Positions 1 to 9,056 of a DNA stretch of 36,633 bases are shown piece by piece. The stretch comes from Clostridiales bacterium. Lineage in GTDB: Bacteria; Bacillota; Clostridia; Oscillospirales; Acutalibacteraceae. A model generated the notes under the pieces. The model did no database searches. It worked only from the letters and a program-made list of their open reading frames with translations, and was not told where the DNA came from. The stretch is taken from assembly GCA_012523185.1 (NCBI GenBank), contig JAAYIY010000059.1, positions 1 through 36,633 of the forward strand. The letters are read 5' to 3'. The number at the start of each line of letters is the position of its first letter. Position 1 is the stretch's first letter. The position numbers and the translations under genes were made by a program.

Positions 1-28
1 AGACTGTCAACATTTTCGCCCCAAAGCT

Positions 29-50
29 GCCGATATTATGTCGGCGTTTT
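29..50 (+). terminator. Possible terminator hairpin of a gene left of the window
   Basis: GCCGATA pairs with TGTCGGC (one G-T pair) around a three-base loop and is followed by GTTTTT. The stem is short, and no upstream gene is visible to confirm the role. Confidence 0.4.
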
Positions 51-316
51 TAAGCGTGTCGATTTTAAACTGCTGAAATGCCGACAGCATACCTTCATTC
101 TTAATTCGGAGCGTGCAGATATGGAAAACAGATTATCAACAGAGAATTTTTTGTGTTATATCCGCTTAACTAACTATGTCTCAATTGCACAACAATCATT
201 GTGCGGTGTTGCCCTATATCGAGCCATCAGCTTTTGCAAAGCAAAGATTTTTGATTTGGTTCGGGAACTGTAACGGCAAGAAAAGTTTTCCAAACGGCGA
301 AAATTATCGGAAAAAC

Positions 317-345
317 TTGCATTTTGAGGTATTATATTGTATCAT
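317..345 (+). promoter_or_regulatory. Possible sigma-A promoter for the LRR-cohesin-dockerin gene
   Basis: TTGCAT and TATCAT are separated by 17 bases in an AT-rich stretch. The leader to the start codon at 441 would be about 90 bases. Both hexamers are imperfect. Confidence 0.35.
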
Positions 346-440
346 ATATTTGTATGATTGTTTTTGCGCCGACGCGCCCTGTCAGGCGGCGGCACAGCAC
401 GCACACGCTTTTATATTAAGCATGACCAGGAGGTAGAAAA

Positions 441-2537
441 ATGTTTAAGATACTGAAAAAGCCGCTTACAATCTTTCTTGCAGTCGCAATATTTGCCGCG
501 GGGATACCTTTTTTCGGCATGGGCGGATTTAATCTGATTTTTAATAACGTCACAGCCGACGCCGCGACAAAATACACCACGGACAACTTTATATACACCG
601 TTTCGGGAGGAAAGGCGACAATCATAGGCTATGACGGCATACCGCTCATTGTCACAATCCCGTCGTCGCTTGAGGATTACTCGGTCACGGCAATCGGCGA
701 GGGCGCCTTTAGCGGCAAGGCGGCTCTGCTGTCACTGTCGCTGTCTGACACTGTCGAAACAATCGACGACAAAGCGTTTTACAACTGCATTTCATTGAGG
801 ACGCTTTCTCTTGGCGGCGGTGTGCGCAGCATCGGGGAGCTTGCCTTTGCCAAATGCTCAAACCTCACCTCTGTCACGATACCGAAGTCCGTTTCGGCTT
901 TGGGCGACGGGGCGTTTGCTTTTTGCTCGTCGCTTGTCGGATTTACGGTGGCGGCGGCAAACAGCTCGTTTGCAAGCACCGGCAACATTCTTTTTAACAG
1001 CTCTAAAACAAGCCTTTTGGCTTATCCGGCATCAAGGGACGGCGACAAATTCACAGTGCCGCAGACTGTCCGCACAATCGGATGCTATGCCTTTTCGGGC
1101 GCGTCCAAGCTGTCGGAGGTTGTTCTGCAATCTAATGTCACTTCAATAAACGCGTACGCCTTTGCCGGTTCTTCCGTAAAAACCATAGACATGACAGAAA
1201 GCACCTTGGCGACCGTTGGCTCATACGCGTTTGAGGGCTGCACAAAGTTTTCGACAGTGACATTTCCCGGGTCTGTTTCGGCTGTCGGGTCGGGCGCTCT
1301 CTCAGGCTGCACGGCATTGACGTCGGCGACTCTTTCGAGCAGGATGACTGTGCTTGGCGACTATCTTTTCGACGGCTGCAAGTCGCTTTCGCAGATTTCA
1401 ATTCCGTCGACGCTCAAGACCATCGGCAAGGCGTCATTCCGCGCCTGCTCGTCACTGACAGCGGCGGCGATTCCCGATTCTGTTACAAGTGTGGGAGATG
1501 AAGCTTTTAAAGACTGTTCGTCGCTCAAGACATTTAATTTAGGCGGCGGCGTGCTTTCCATATCCGGCGATGTTTTTGAGGGATGCGCGAAGCTTGAAGA
1601 ATTTAAGGTGTCAAAAGACAACTATTATTCGGCGTCTGACGGCGTTCTTATGAACAGGGCAAAGACAAGGCTTGTGTGTTATCCGGCGGGCAAGGCGGCG
1701 ACGTCTTACGTCGTTCCTTCATCTGTGACAAGGATTGGACCCTCCGCGTTTCACGGCTGCTCCAAGCTCAAAGGTCTGACTGTCGGCTCAACTGTCACCA
1801 CAATCGATTCAGGGGCTGTTTACGGCTGTCCCGCCCTCACCGTATACTGCACGGAGGGCTCGGCCGCGGAGAAATATTTCACAGCAAACACAAGCGGATA
1901 CGGCACGTTAAGAGTTTCGGGCACCTCTCCGGCATACGTCGTTTCAAGCGTTTCCGGAAAGGCCGGCGACACTGTTTCTGTGACAGTCAGCATTGAAAAC
2001 AATCCGGGGCTTGTCGCCGCCGCGTTCACAGTCAAATATGACGCCACAAAGGTTTCTCTGCAAAGCGTCAAAGGCGGTTCTGTCCTAAAAGGTTTCTCAT
2101 ACAAGGATTCTCCGCTGTCCTCACAGTGCAGGATATCCTTTTTCGACGACAAAATATCTAAAGACATAAAGGAAAACGGAGTCCTTGTAACGCTCACATT
2201 TAAACTTCTGCCGATATTCACATCGGGCACCGCGGATGTCACCGTAACCCCCGACAAGAGCAACACCTTCAATGTCGATCTTGACGAGATTTCCCTTAGG
2301 GGAAGCAGCGGCAAGATTTCACTGGGAAGCGCGTCATCCTCAAGCGGAGATGTAAACGACGACGGGAGCATTGACGGTAAGGACGCGACACTTTTACGCA
2401 GATATGTGTCCGGCTGGGCAAACATAACGATAAACAAATCCGCCGCCGACGTAAACGGTGACGGTGAAATCGACGGCAAGGACGCCACTATCCTGCGCAG
2501 GTATGTGTCCGGATGGACAGGCATAACGCTGAAATGA
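441..2537 (+). CDS. Secreted BspA-type LRR protein with cohesin and C-terminal dockerin
   Basis: Predicted secreted protein of 698 residues. An N-terminal signal peptide (Lys-rich start, then a hydrophobic stretch at about 9-30) is followed by BspA-like LRR_5 repeats from about 60 to 490; the recurring unit has the form AIGxxAFxxCxxLxxxxIPxSV. A cohesin-like beta-sandwich follows (about 497-632, starting near SGKAGDTVSVTV). The end is a type I dockerin (636-698) with two near-identical calcium-binding F-hand repeats, DVNDDGSIDGKDAT and DVNGDGEIDGKDAT, each followed by RRYVSGW. Dockerins bind cohesins on scaffolds, so this protein should attach to one cohesin while offering another. BspA LRR domains are commonly linked to adhesion. 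The ATG follows CAGGAGGTAG. The next gene encodes a membrane-anchored cohesin. Domain calls are strong; the ligand of the LRR part is unknown. Confidence 0.9.
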   Translation: MFKILKKPLTIFLAVAIFAAGIPFFGMGGFNLIFNNVTADAATKYTTDNFIYTVSGGKATIIGYDGIPLIVTIPSSLEDYSVTAIGEGAFSGKAALLSLSLSDTVETIDDKAFYNCISLRTLSLGGGVRSIGELAFAKCSNLTSVTIPKSVSALGDGAFAFCSSLVGFTVAAANSSFASTGNILFNSSKTSLLAYPASRDGDKFTVPQTVRTIGCYAFSGASKLSEVVLQSNVTSINAYAFAGSSVKTIDMTESTLATVGSYAFEGCTKFSTVTFPGSVSAVGSGALSGCTALTSATLSSRMTVLGDYLFDGCKSLSQISIPSTLKTIGKASFRACSSLTAAAIPDSVTSVGDEAFKDCSSLKTFNLGGGVLSISGDVFEGCAKLEEFKVSKDNYYSASDGVLMNRAKTRLVCYPAGKAATSYVVPSSVTRIGPSAFHGCSKLKGLTVGSTVTTIDSGAVYGCPALTVYCTEGSAAEKYFTANTSGYGTLRVSGTSPAYVVSSVSGKAGDTVSVTVSIENNPGLVAAAFTVKYDATKVSLQSVKGGSVLKGFSYKDSPLSSQCRISFFDDKISKDIKENGVLVTLTFKLLPIFTSGTADVTVTPDKSNTFNVDLDEISLRGSSGKISLGSASSSSGDVNDDGSIDGKDATLLRRYVSGWANITINKSAADVNGDGEIDGKDATILRRYVSGWTGITLK

Positions 2538-2563
2538 TTTTTGTCAGAAAGAGAGAGGATATC

Positions 2564-3403
2564 ATGAAAAAAAGATTCTTTTCCGCCGCCGCTTCGATTC
2601 TCCTGTGCGCCGCGCTTGTTATGACGGCAATGGTTTTTCAGGTCAGCTCCGCTGAAACGGCATCAGTATCGTTAAGCAGCACAAAGGCGAAGGCCGGAGA
2701 CACAGTAACCGTAACAGTAAACCTCAACAGCAATCCGGGCATTATAGCTATGGGGCTTGACGTCGGATATGACACCTCAAAGCTGAAGCTGGAAAGCGTG
2801 TCAGACAAAGGTCTGTTAAAGGGATGGTCAGGCTCAGGCGACTATTCGGCAAGCTCATACCGCCTTTTCTGGTCTGACGACCTTGCAAGGGACGACAACA
2901 CATCCACGGGCGCCGTTGCGACAATGACATTTAAGGTTCTGGACGATTTTTCCGATACGGCGACAATATCTGTGTCATCCGTTTCCGGCTCGACTTTTGA
3001 CAACGAGCTGAACGACATTTCAGTTTCTGCCTCCGGCGGGAAGATAACGCCGTCCGAAACAACGACGGCGCCAACCACGACGACAACCAAAAGCTCCACG
3101 ACGACAAAGCAAAGCGTCACAACGACAAAAAAAAGCGTCACAACCACACGGACAACGACGACAAGGTTTAATGATGATTATTACGAAGATATGACAGATG
3201 AGACGGAGAGCGACACCGATTATTTTGATTTTACAGATTTTACTTTCGAGGAGACCGAATCGGAGACGGAGTCCGTCACAGAGCCTGAGGATGAGGGCAG
3301 AGGGATCTCTAAAACAAAGGCGGTTCTCATAATCCTCATGGTGTGTTTCGCCATTGTCGGCGTCGCAATCATAATTTCAATAGTTAAGAAGAGCAAGGAA
3401 TAA
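2564..3403 (+). CDS. Membrane-anchored single-cohesin protein
   Basis: Protein of 279 residues, started at the ATG at 2564, which follows GAGAGAGGAT and opens a good signal peptide (MKKRFF, then a hydrophobic run ending near VSSAE). An in-frame ATG at 2513 lies inside the previous gene and is less likely. Residues about 32-160 form a cohesin-like domain (SSTKAKAGDTVTVTVNLNSN... to SGGKI) clearly related to the cohesin of the preceding gene. A Thr-rich linker of TTTT/TTKKS repeats follows, then an acidic Asp/Glu/Thr/Tyr stretch, one transmembrane helix (about 246-272) and a short KKSKE tail. The topology is that of an anchoring scaffoldin with one cohesin outside the cell. It lies 26 bases behind the LRR-dockerin gene, probably in one transcript. 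The natural partner is probably that dockerin, which is inference. Confidence 0.85.
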   Translation: MKKRFFSAAASILLCAALVMTAMVFQVSSAETASVSLSSTKAKAGDTVTVTVNLNSNPGIIAMGLDVGYDTSKLKLESVSDKGLLKGWSGSGDYSASSYRLFWSDDLARDDNTSTGAVATMTFKVLDDFSDTATISVSSVSGSTFDNELNDISVSASGGKITPSETTTAPTTTTTKSSTTTKQSVTTTKKSVTTTRTTTTRFNDDYYEDMTDETESDTDYFDFTDFTFEETESETESVTEPEDEGRGISKTKAVLIILMVCFAIVGVAIIISIVKKSKE

Positions 3404-3419
3404 TACAATAAAAACAAAT

Positions 3420-3461
3420 CCCCTGTGCCGTACCGAAAGGTGGCGACACAGGGGAATTTTT
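3420..3461 (+). terminator. Rho-independent terminator after the cohesin pair
   Basis: CCCCTGTG (3420-3427) pairs with CACAGGGG (3447-3454), with further pairing inside (GCC/GGC, ACC-GAAA-GGT), followed by AATTTTTAA. It closes the two-gene cohesin/dockerin transcript. Confidence 0.85.
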
Positions 3462-3578
3462 AAGCAAAACACGCAATATCGCAAAGCCTGTTGACGAACA
3501 ACACAAGGTGAAAACGCCTGTTAAATTTTGCAAAACAGTCGTTCGGGGGACTTTGCGGTCAGATTTTGAGGAGATGAA

Positions 3579-4361
3579 ATGACAGACAAAAACAAAAACT
3601 ACGCGGCATTTATTGACATTGACGGGACGCTTATAACAGACACGTTTACGCCTCCGGAAAGAAATGTAAAGGCCATTGAAAAGGCGAGGAAAAGGGGACA
3701 TAAGGTCTTTATAAATACGGGACGCTCTTTGGCAAACATACCGGACGAATTAAGGAGCTATGCCCTGACGCTTGACGGTGTAATCTCAGGCAACGGCAGC
3801 CACATCATATACGGCGGCAGGGAGATATACGCGGCTTGCTTTCCCGACAGTCTTTTGGAAAGTCTTTGCCGTTTCTTTTTGCGGCGCGAGGATGCCGCCT
3901 GCCTGCTTGAGGGGATTGACGAAATGTTTGTGCTGGGTTCCGGGCGTAAGTGCTTCGGCGGCTGTGAAAACATCATAACAAGCATGGACGACTGCCGAAA
4001 GAAGCTTTTGGGACATCGTATCTCCGTCGCCGCCGTAAAGGGCGTGTCCGCGGACGAATGCCTTAGCCGCTTTGGCGGCGAGATTGAGATATACAGGTAT
4101 GAATCGTTTTTTGACTGTGTGCTGAAGGATTGTGACAAAGCAAAGGGGATTGACATCATGCTTTCGGCGGCGGGTATGCCGCTTGAGCGGACAATCGGCA
4201 TCGGCGACAGCGCGAACGATCTCCCCATGATAGATAAGTGCGCAATCGGCGTCGCCATGGGTAACGCCGACAGCTTGCTGAAAAAGGCCGCCGACTATAT
4301 CACCGGCACAAACAAAGAGTGCGGCGTCGCGTCGGCTATTGAAAAGCTTTTGTTAGATTGA
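3579..4361 (+). CDS. Cof-type HAD-superfamily phosphatase
   Basis: Cytoplasmic HAD hydrolase of 260 residues, the usual length for the Cof (HAD-IIB) group, which dephosphorylates sugar phosphates and related small metabolites. Motif I is FIDIDGTL with nucleophile D13 and general acid D15; motif II lies in FINTGRS; the conserved Lys is near DKAKGIDIMLSAAG; motif IV is GIGDSANDLPMI. The residues between motifs II and III form the C2 cap that sets specificity. The ATG follows GAGGAG (3568-3573). It overlaps the convergent gene at 4353 by nine bases. The substrate cannot be told from the sequence. Confidence 0.88.
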   Translation: MTDKNKNYAAFIDIDGTLITDTFTPPERNVKAIEKARKRGHKVFINTGRSLANIPDELRSYALTLDGVISGNGSHIIYGGREIYAACFPDSLLESLCRFFLRREDAACLLEGIDEMFVLGSGRKCFGGCENIITSMDDCRKKLLGHRISVAAVKGVSADECLSRFGGEIEIYRYESFFDCVLKDCDKAKGIDIMLSAAGMPLERTIGIGDSANDLPMIDKCAIGVAMGNADSLLKKAADYITGTNKECGVASAIEKLLLD

Positions 4362-5630
4362 GCCTCCGTGTGACTTTAGGCTTTCGGCAAAGCTTATGAG
4401 GTCGCGAAAGACAGGGGCGCCTTCGGGCGGGTCGCTTTTGCTGCCGCATTGAAGGAACGCGGTTTTGCATCCCGCCGCTCGGCCGCACAATATATCGGAC
4501 GGGCTGTCGCCCACCATATATGAGTCCGCAAGGCTGATATTCAGGTCGCGGGCGGCATCTAAAATCATTCCGGGCTTTGGCTTGCGGCAAAGGCAATCAC
4601 ATTTCAGCGCGGCGACTTCTCCCTCATATCCGCCGTCGGGGTGATGCGGGCAAAAATAAATCCCGTCAAGGTATGCTCCGTGTCCGCCAAGAAGAGTCTC
4701 AAGCCTTTTATGTATTGCGTCAAGCTCGTCAAAGCCGCACATACCCCTTGCGACGACAGGCTGATTTGTGACCGCCACGGCAAGATAGCCGAGGCGGTTG
4801 ATTATTTTGACAGCACGCGCGGCTCCCTCTATCAGCTCGATTTGGTCAGGCGAGCATATATATCCTTTATATGCGTTTATTGTGCCGTCCCTGTCAAGAA
4901 ACACGGCGGTCCGCTTGTTTGAGGCTCTCTTTTTTTCGGGAAGGCGGGAAATGACGTCGCGCGTTACCTGCGCGAGCCGTTCGGGAGTCCCCATGTCGCG
5001 GACATATTCAAAGGTGCGGCATGAAAAAACGCGCCCTGTTTTAACTGCCGGAATCAGCAGATCCTTGTCAAGGTTCGCGGCGCCGCGTATGTCAGCGGAT
5101 TCAACAAGCTCGGGAGAAATAATGTGAATCCCCGTATTAGCAAGATTTTGATAGTCGGACGGCGGCCTTGTTTTCGGAAGCCATTCCGTGACCCTGCCGT
5201 CCTTGTCTGTTTTGACAAGCGCGCTGTCAAAGGGGTGGGTGCTGGGATGTGTCAGGATTGTCGCAAGTCCGCGCCGCCTGTTGTGGCATGAAATAAAAAA
5301 ATCGATATCTATATCAAAAACAATATCGCCGTTTATAAGAAGAAAGTCGCCGTCATGCTTCATCTTAAAAAGGGCGCCCGCGGTGCCCAAAGGGGTGCGC
5401 TCTTTAAAATATGAGACACGGGCTCCAAAGCGCGAGCCGTCTCCAAAATGCCGCGCTATCTTTTCGCCGAGATGGTGTGTCACTATAGTTATATCGGTTA
5501 TTCCGAATCGGACAAGACACTCTATCTGCCGCTCAAGCACAGGCTTTCCGGCGACGGGGAGCATCGGCTTCGGGATGCCTGTAGCGCCCATTCTTGTGCC
5601 TAACCCGCCTGCCATTATGACGGCTTTCAA
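4353..5630 (-). CDS. Bifunctional heptose-1-P nucleotidyltransferase / heptose bisphosphatase (HddC-GmhB type)
   Basis: Fusion of two enzymes, 425 residues. The N-terminal half is a nucleotidyltransferase with MAGGLGTRMG...IPKPMLPVAGKP and the metal-binding NGDIVFDID, like sugar-1-phosphate guanylyl/adenylyl transferases such as HddC. The C-terminal half is a HAD-IIIA phosphatase of the GmhB/HisB-N type: FLDRDGTIN (D246, D248), TNQP, a Cys/His zinc loop (CPHH...CDCLC), KPKPGM and VGDSPSDI. GmhB removes the 7-phosphate of heptose-1,7-bisphosphate and HddC activates heptose-1-phosphate, so the fusion would catalyse two successive steps toward an NDP-heptose for surface glycans. I start it at TTG 5630 behind GGGAGGTG; an upstream TTG at 5660 has no such site. 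No gmhA or hddA homologue is in the window. Another NDP-sugar product is possible. Confidence 0.82.
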   Translation of the reverse strand: MKAVIMAGGLGTRMGATGIPKPMLPVAGKPVLERQIECLVRFGITDITIVTHHLGEKIARHFGDGSRFGARVSYFKERTPLGTAGALFKMKHDGDFLLINGDIVFDIDIDFFISCHNRRRGLATILTHPSTHPFDSALVKTDKDGRVTEWLPKTRPPSDYQNLANTGIHIISPELVESADIRGAANLDKDLLIPAVKTGRVFSCRTFEYVRDMGTPERLAQVTRDVISRLPEKKRASNKRTAVFLDRDGTINAYKGYICSPDQIELIEGAARAVKIINRLGYLAVAVTNQPVVARGMCGFDELDAIHKRLETLLGGHGAYLDGIYFCPHHPDGGYEGEVAALKCDCLCRKPKPGMILDAARDLNISLADSYMVGDSPSDILCGRAAGCKTAFLQCGSKSDPPEGAPVFRDLISFAESLKSHGGSI

Positions 5631-5740
5631 TTTTATAACACCTCCCGATGCAGTCGGCAAAGCGGCTTCACACAGCCGTTTCGCGCCTTAGACCAAAGTG
5701 AAAACAACAAAAAACCGACAAACCGCCCGCCGCGAAAAGC

Positions 5741-8700
5741 TTAATTGGCGCTTTTGCCGCGATAAATGTCAAACGGCTTTATGTCGTCAATAAAAACAGG
5801 CTTAATGTCAAAGGAAAAATCAAAGCTTTTGCAGTCAAGAGTCCTTTCCGGCTCAAGCTGTGCGATGTCCTCGTCGCAGCTTGATGAGTTTATCCGCCAG
5901 TCAAGCCTTACGACAGTCTCTTTCAGCGGCTTCAGCTCCCAATCGTGCGCCGTTTCACGCAATTGCTTTGCCGTGAAGTGCGACGCGCCGAACGAAAAGC
6001 CGCTTTTGTCCGACGAGCAAAAGAAAAGCCCATGCCCGCACAGCGTCCCCACCGCTCCCCAAAGGCTTCCGTAATGCGCGCCGTTTTCTTGGGGTTTTAT
6101 ATAGCTTTCATGGTTTGCCGTCACTGTCGTTTTGTAAAGCGCCGTCTTTGCCGCCTTGTTTTTGTCGACATATGTCTCAAAGGGACCCTTGCCGAAATAT
6201 TCCATCCTCTCCGAGCCCTCCGTCATGATGAGGCGAACGCCGAGCCTCGGAAGCGGCGGAGCGTTTTTGCGCACATTGCCGCAAAGGGAGACGCTCATGT
6301 GACCGTCCGCAAAGAAAGAATATCGCGCCTCACCGCGAATTACGGGCGGCACGGACGGCCCGCCTAAAGATATATCGGCACGGATAACAACCGCGTCGGG
6401 GCCGCTGCGCTCAATTTCACATTTGTAAGTCTTTTGGCTGATGTTGTAAAGTTCCGCCCTGCGCCAAAGCTCGCCGATATCGCGGCTTTTGTATTCGGGC
6501 GCTCTGTCAAGATTAAAGCTCATCGGCGCCGCAAGAAGCTCGCGGCCGTTGTCAAAAATCGAGCATACGCGGCCGTATGTCATGTTAAACGAATAGACAG
6601 TGTCTCCGATTGAAATTAAGGCGATTTGCCCGTCGAGCGAAAGCGACGGTGCTTTTTTTGCGCCGCAATCGTCATTTGCGGCAGGCTTTGCGGAACAAAG
6701 CGGGAACTGCGCAAAGCCGACCTCAAACCCCTCGTCCGCCCATTTTGTTTTTGAGTTTTGCCTTATTGAAATGTTGAGCAGGCAATGCCCCGAAAGCCCC
6801 TCGGCTGAAAAACCGTCAAGGCGGAAAGCTTTTTCCTGGCGCGGGGCGACGTCAAGGGAGCGTATTGCTCCCTGTGCCGCCGTTTCGCCGTCGCGCTCTA
6901 TGCTCCAAAAGGCGTCCAAATCGGAAAGCGGCGTGAAATAGCGCTTGTTTTTTATGATTATCGCCCCGCTGCCGTCAAAGGAGACTGAAAAAGGTTCATA
7001 CACTTTTTTTACGTCATAGTATCCCGGACGCGGGCTTCTGTCGGGATAGACGACACCGTCAAGGCAGCATATGCCGTCGTTTGGATATTCGCCGAAATCG
7101 CCGCCGTAGCAGTATTTTTCTTTCCCGTTTTCAAGCACAGCGGCGGCATGGTCGGCAAACTCCCAAACACAGCCGCCGAAATGCCTGTCGGAGCTTTCGA
7201 CGACGTCCCAGTTTGCGTACACGTCGCCTGTCGTTACTGAATCGACATATTCGCAAAGGAAAAACGGTTTTTTGTTGTTTTTGTCGGCAAGATATTCGCG
7301 CTGGTAAGAGACGGCGGCGTACATACGGCTCTCGATGTCGGATATGTCGGAATAATCCTCACCCTCCGGCACACACGGAAACTCCTTGTGGGAATTTTCG
7401 TAATGAATGACGGCTCGCGCGTCGCGGCTTTTTATGTAGCGCGCCATGGCGCGGTGATTGCTGCCGACTCCCGCCTCGTTTCCGAGCGACCACATGACGA
7501 CACAGGCGCAGTTTTTGTCGCGCTCGAAAAGCCTGGCGGCGCGGTCGACATATGACTCCTCCCAATCGGGGCTGTCGGACAGCGACGACCAGCGCGGCCA
7601 GTCCCATTCGCCGTAATCAAAACCCATTCCGTGCGTCTCGATATCAGCCTCGTTGACGAGCAAAAAACCAAGCTCGGAGCAAAGAAGTGAAAAACGCGGA
7701 TCGTTTGGATAGTGTGAAGTCCTGACACAGTTTATGTTTGCGCGTTTCATGAGAAACAGGTCATTCTCCATGTCCTTAAGCGGCACGGCGTGACCGAGCG
7801 ACGGGTTTGAGTCGTGGCGGTTCATTCCGCGCGCCTTGACGGCTTTGCCGTTCAAAAGCAGGACGCCGTCCTTTATCTCAAGTCTTTTTATGCCGATTTT
7901 TAAAAGAATGTGTTCGCCGCCCGCTGAAAGATAAAGCTTGTAAAGCGACGGCGTTTCATCACTCCAAAGCAACGGGCGGGAGACTTTTATGTCTGTTTCG
8001 CTCTCCAGCTTTCCTGATGAAAGTGTTTCGCCCGACGGCGACAAAAGGCTGTAATTCGCAAGCGGACTGCCGGAAAACAGCGCAAAAACATGAATGACCG
8101 CCGAGGAAAAGTCCTCCTCAGTGTCGGCTGTGACAAAAACATCTTTAATATGCTCGCGCGCTCTCGAAAGAAGAAAGACTTCCCTGAAAATGCCCGACAG
8201 GCGGAAAAAGTCCTGACACTCAAGATAAGAGCCGTCGCACCACTTGACGACAAGCACCGCGATCCTGTTTTTGCCGGGTTTAATAAGGCGCGACACGTCA
8301 AATTCGCTCGTGCAGTGGCTCACCTGGCTGTATCCCGCGAACACGCCGTTTACATAAACATAAAAACAGGACGCCACACCTTCAAAATTGAGGTAGACGG
8401 CGCGTCCCGCAAAGCTTTCATCAAGATAAAAATCGCGGACATATTCGCCGCAGGGATTGTCTTCCGGCAGAAACGGCGGGTCTGTCGGGAATGGGTAGCG
8501 CTCGTTGCTGTAAAGCGGCGCGTCATAGCCTCTGCCTGTGAATGCCTGCCAGCAGGACGGCACAGTAATTTTTTCAAAGCCTGAAGCGTCAAAATTTTCG
8601 CCAGTAAAGGACCAGTCGACATCCTCAAAGCTTTCGAGAAAATTAAAAGACCATTCTCCGCAAAGAGTTTTGAAAAACGCGGATGACTGACGCGGGCCGC

Positions 8701-8800
8701 ACGCCTTTTCCTCTTTTTCAAAGGGAATGAAATAAGCTCCGGGCGGCTCACAGCCGATGTGAAGCGTTGACAGATCCTTGTGGTAAGCAGGTGTGTTCAT
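5741..8800 (-). CDS. lacZ: GH2 beta-galactosidase (LacZ type)
   Basis: Cytoplasmic glycoside hydrolase family 2 enzyme of 1019 residues, close to E. coli LacZ in length and order: sugar-binding jelly roll (about 40-215), immunoglobulin-like domain, TIM barrel with GMNRHDSNP and TSHYPNDP, a second Ig-like domain, and the C-terminal beta-sandwich (from about 720, including GKGPFETYVDK). The acid/base is E442 in SLGNEAG and the nucleophile E517 in FFLCEYVDS. It hydrolyses terminal beta-D-galactosides such as lactose or galacto-oligosaccharides. There is no signal peptide. The ATG follows a weak AAGGCGG. The HddC-GmhB gene follows 110 bases downstream on the same strand and may be cotranscribed. 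Activity on other beta-linked sugars is possible, but the LacZ-like length favours galactosides. Confidence 0.92.
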   Translation of the reverse strand: MNTPAYHKDLSTLHIGCEPPGAYFIPFEKEEKACGPRQSSAFFKTLCGEWSFNFLESFEDVDWSFTGENFDASGFEKITVPSCWQAFTGRGYDAPLYSNERYPFPTDPPFLPEDNPCGEYVRDFYLDESFAGRAVYLNFEGVASCFYVYVNGVFAGYSQVSHCTSEFDVSRLIKPGKNRIAVLVVKWCDGSYLECQDFFRLSGIFREVFLLSRAREHIKDVFVTADTEEDFSSAVIHVFALFSGSPLANYSLLSPSGETLSSGKLESETDIKVSRPLLWSDETPSLYKLYLSAGGEHILLKIGIKRLEIKDGVLLLNGKAVKARGMNRHDSNPSLGHAVPLKDMENDLFLMKRANINCVRTSHYPNDPRFSLLCSELGFLLVNEADIETHGMGFDYGEWDWPRWSSLSDSPDWEESYVDRAARLFERDKNCACVVMWSLGNEAGVGSNHRAMARYIKSRDARAVIHYENSHKEFPCVPEGEDYSDISDIESRMYAAVSYQREYLADKNNKKPFFLCEYVDSVTTGDVYANWDVVESSDRHFGGCVWEFADHAAAVLENGKEKYCYGGDFGEYPNDGICCLDGVVYPDRSPRPGYYDVKKVYEPFSVSFDGSGAIIIKNKRYFTPLSDLDAFWSIERDGETAAQGAIRSLDVAPRQEKAFRLDGFSAEGLSGHCLLNISIRQNSKTKWADEGFEVGFAQFPLCSAKPAANDDCGAKKAPSLSLDGQIALISIGDTVYSFNMTYGRVCSIFDNGRELLAAPMSFNLDRAPEYKSRDIGELWRRAELYNISQKTYKCEIERSGPDAVVIRADISLGGPSVPPVIRGEARYSFFADGHMSVSLCGNVRKNAPPLPRLGVRLIMTEGSERMEYFGKGPFETYVDKNKAAKTALYKTTVTANHESYIKPQENGAHYGSLWGAVGTLCGHGLFFCSSDKSGFSFGASHFTAKQLRETAHDWELKPLKETVVRLDWRINSSSCDEDIAQLEPERTLDCKSFDFSFDIKPVFIDDIKPFDIYRGKSAN

Positions 8801-8829
8801 AAAATCGCCGCCTTTTTATTAAATCGTTG

Positions 8830-8859
8830 TTGAGAAAATCAGAGAGACTGTGTTATAAT
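8830..8859 (+). promoter_or_regulatory. Strong plus-strand promoter without an evident gene
   Basis: TTGAGA and TATAAT are separated by 18 bases, with an extended -10 (TGTTATAAT). It lies just upstream of lacZ but points away from it, into 160 bases with no credible gene, and then antisense through tRNA-Leu. See findings. Confidence 0.5.
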
Positions 8860-9023
8860 GTGTGAAGCGTGACGTCAAAAGCCAAAGCAAAAAATGTCTC
8901 CGCAGCAATCATAACATCTTTTGCACGCAATATGCAACATACGTTGTGTCCGCGGCGGCTGTTTTGTTTGCCCGCGGCGGTTTGGTGCGCGGTGTTTTCA
9001 GCATTTTCCCCAATGTATGAGAA

Positions 9024-9056
9024 AGCCCCGAAGCCCTTAAAAAAAGGTTACGGGGC
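9024..9056 (-). terminator. Hairpin terminator of tRNA-Leu
   Basis: Directly after the tRNA 3' end (reading leftward), CCCCG pairs with CGGGG across an AT-rich arm that itself contains CCTTTTTTTAAGG. Outside the stem comes TTTC. The U-tail is modest. Confidence 0.6.

Larger units (their letters stand above)
1..440. other. Intergenic leader region at window start
   Basis: No gene is supported in the first 440 bases. The only long open frame (176-436, +) has no ribosome binding site, no recognisable domain and no signal peptide. The stretch holds a small terminator-like hairpin near its left end and a possible promoter at 317-345. It ends in a strong ribosome binding site, CAGGAGGTAG (427-436), for the gene starting at 441. 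Any gene served by the hairpin lies outside the window. Confidence 0.5.

Noticed and set aside
2564-3403. Sortase-type anchor at the cohesin C-terminus
   Set aside because: There is no LPxTG-like motif before the hydrophobic helix, so a simple transmembrane anchor is the better reading.
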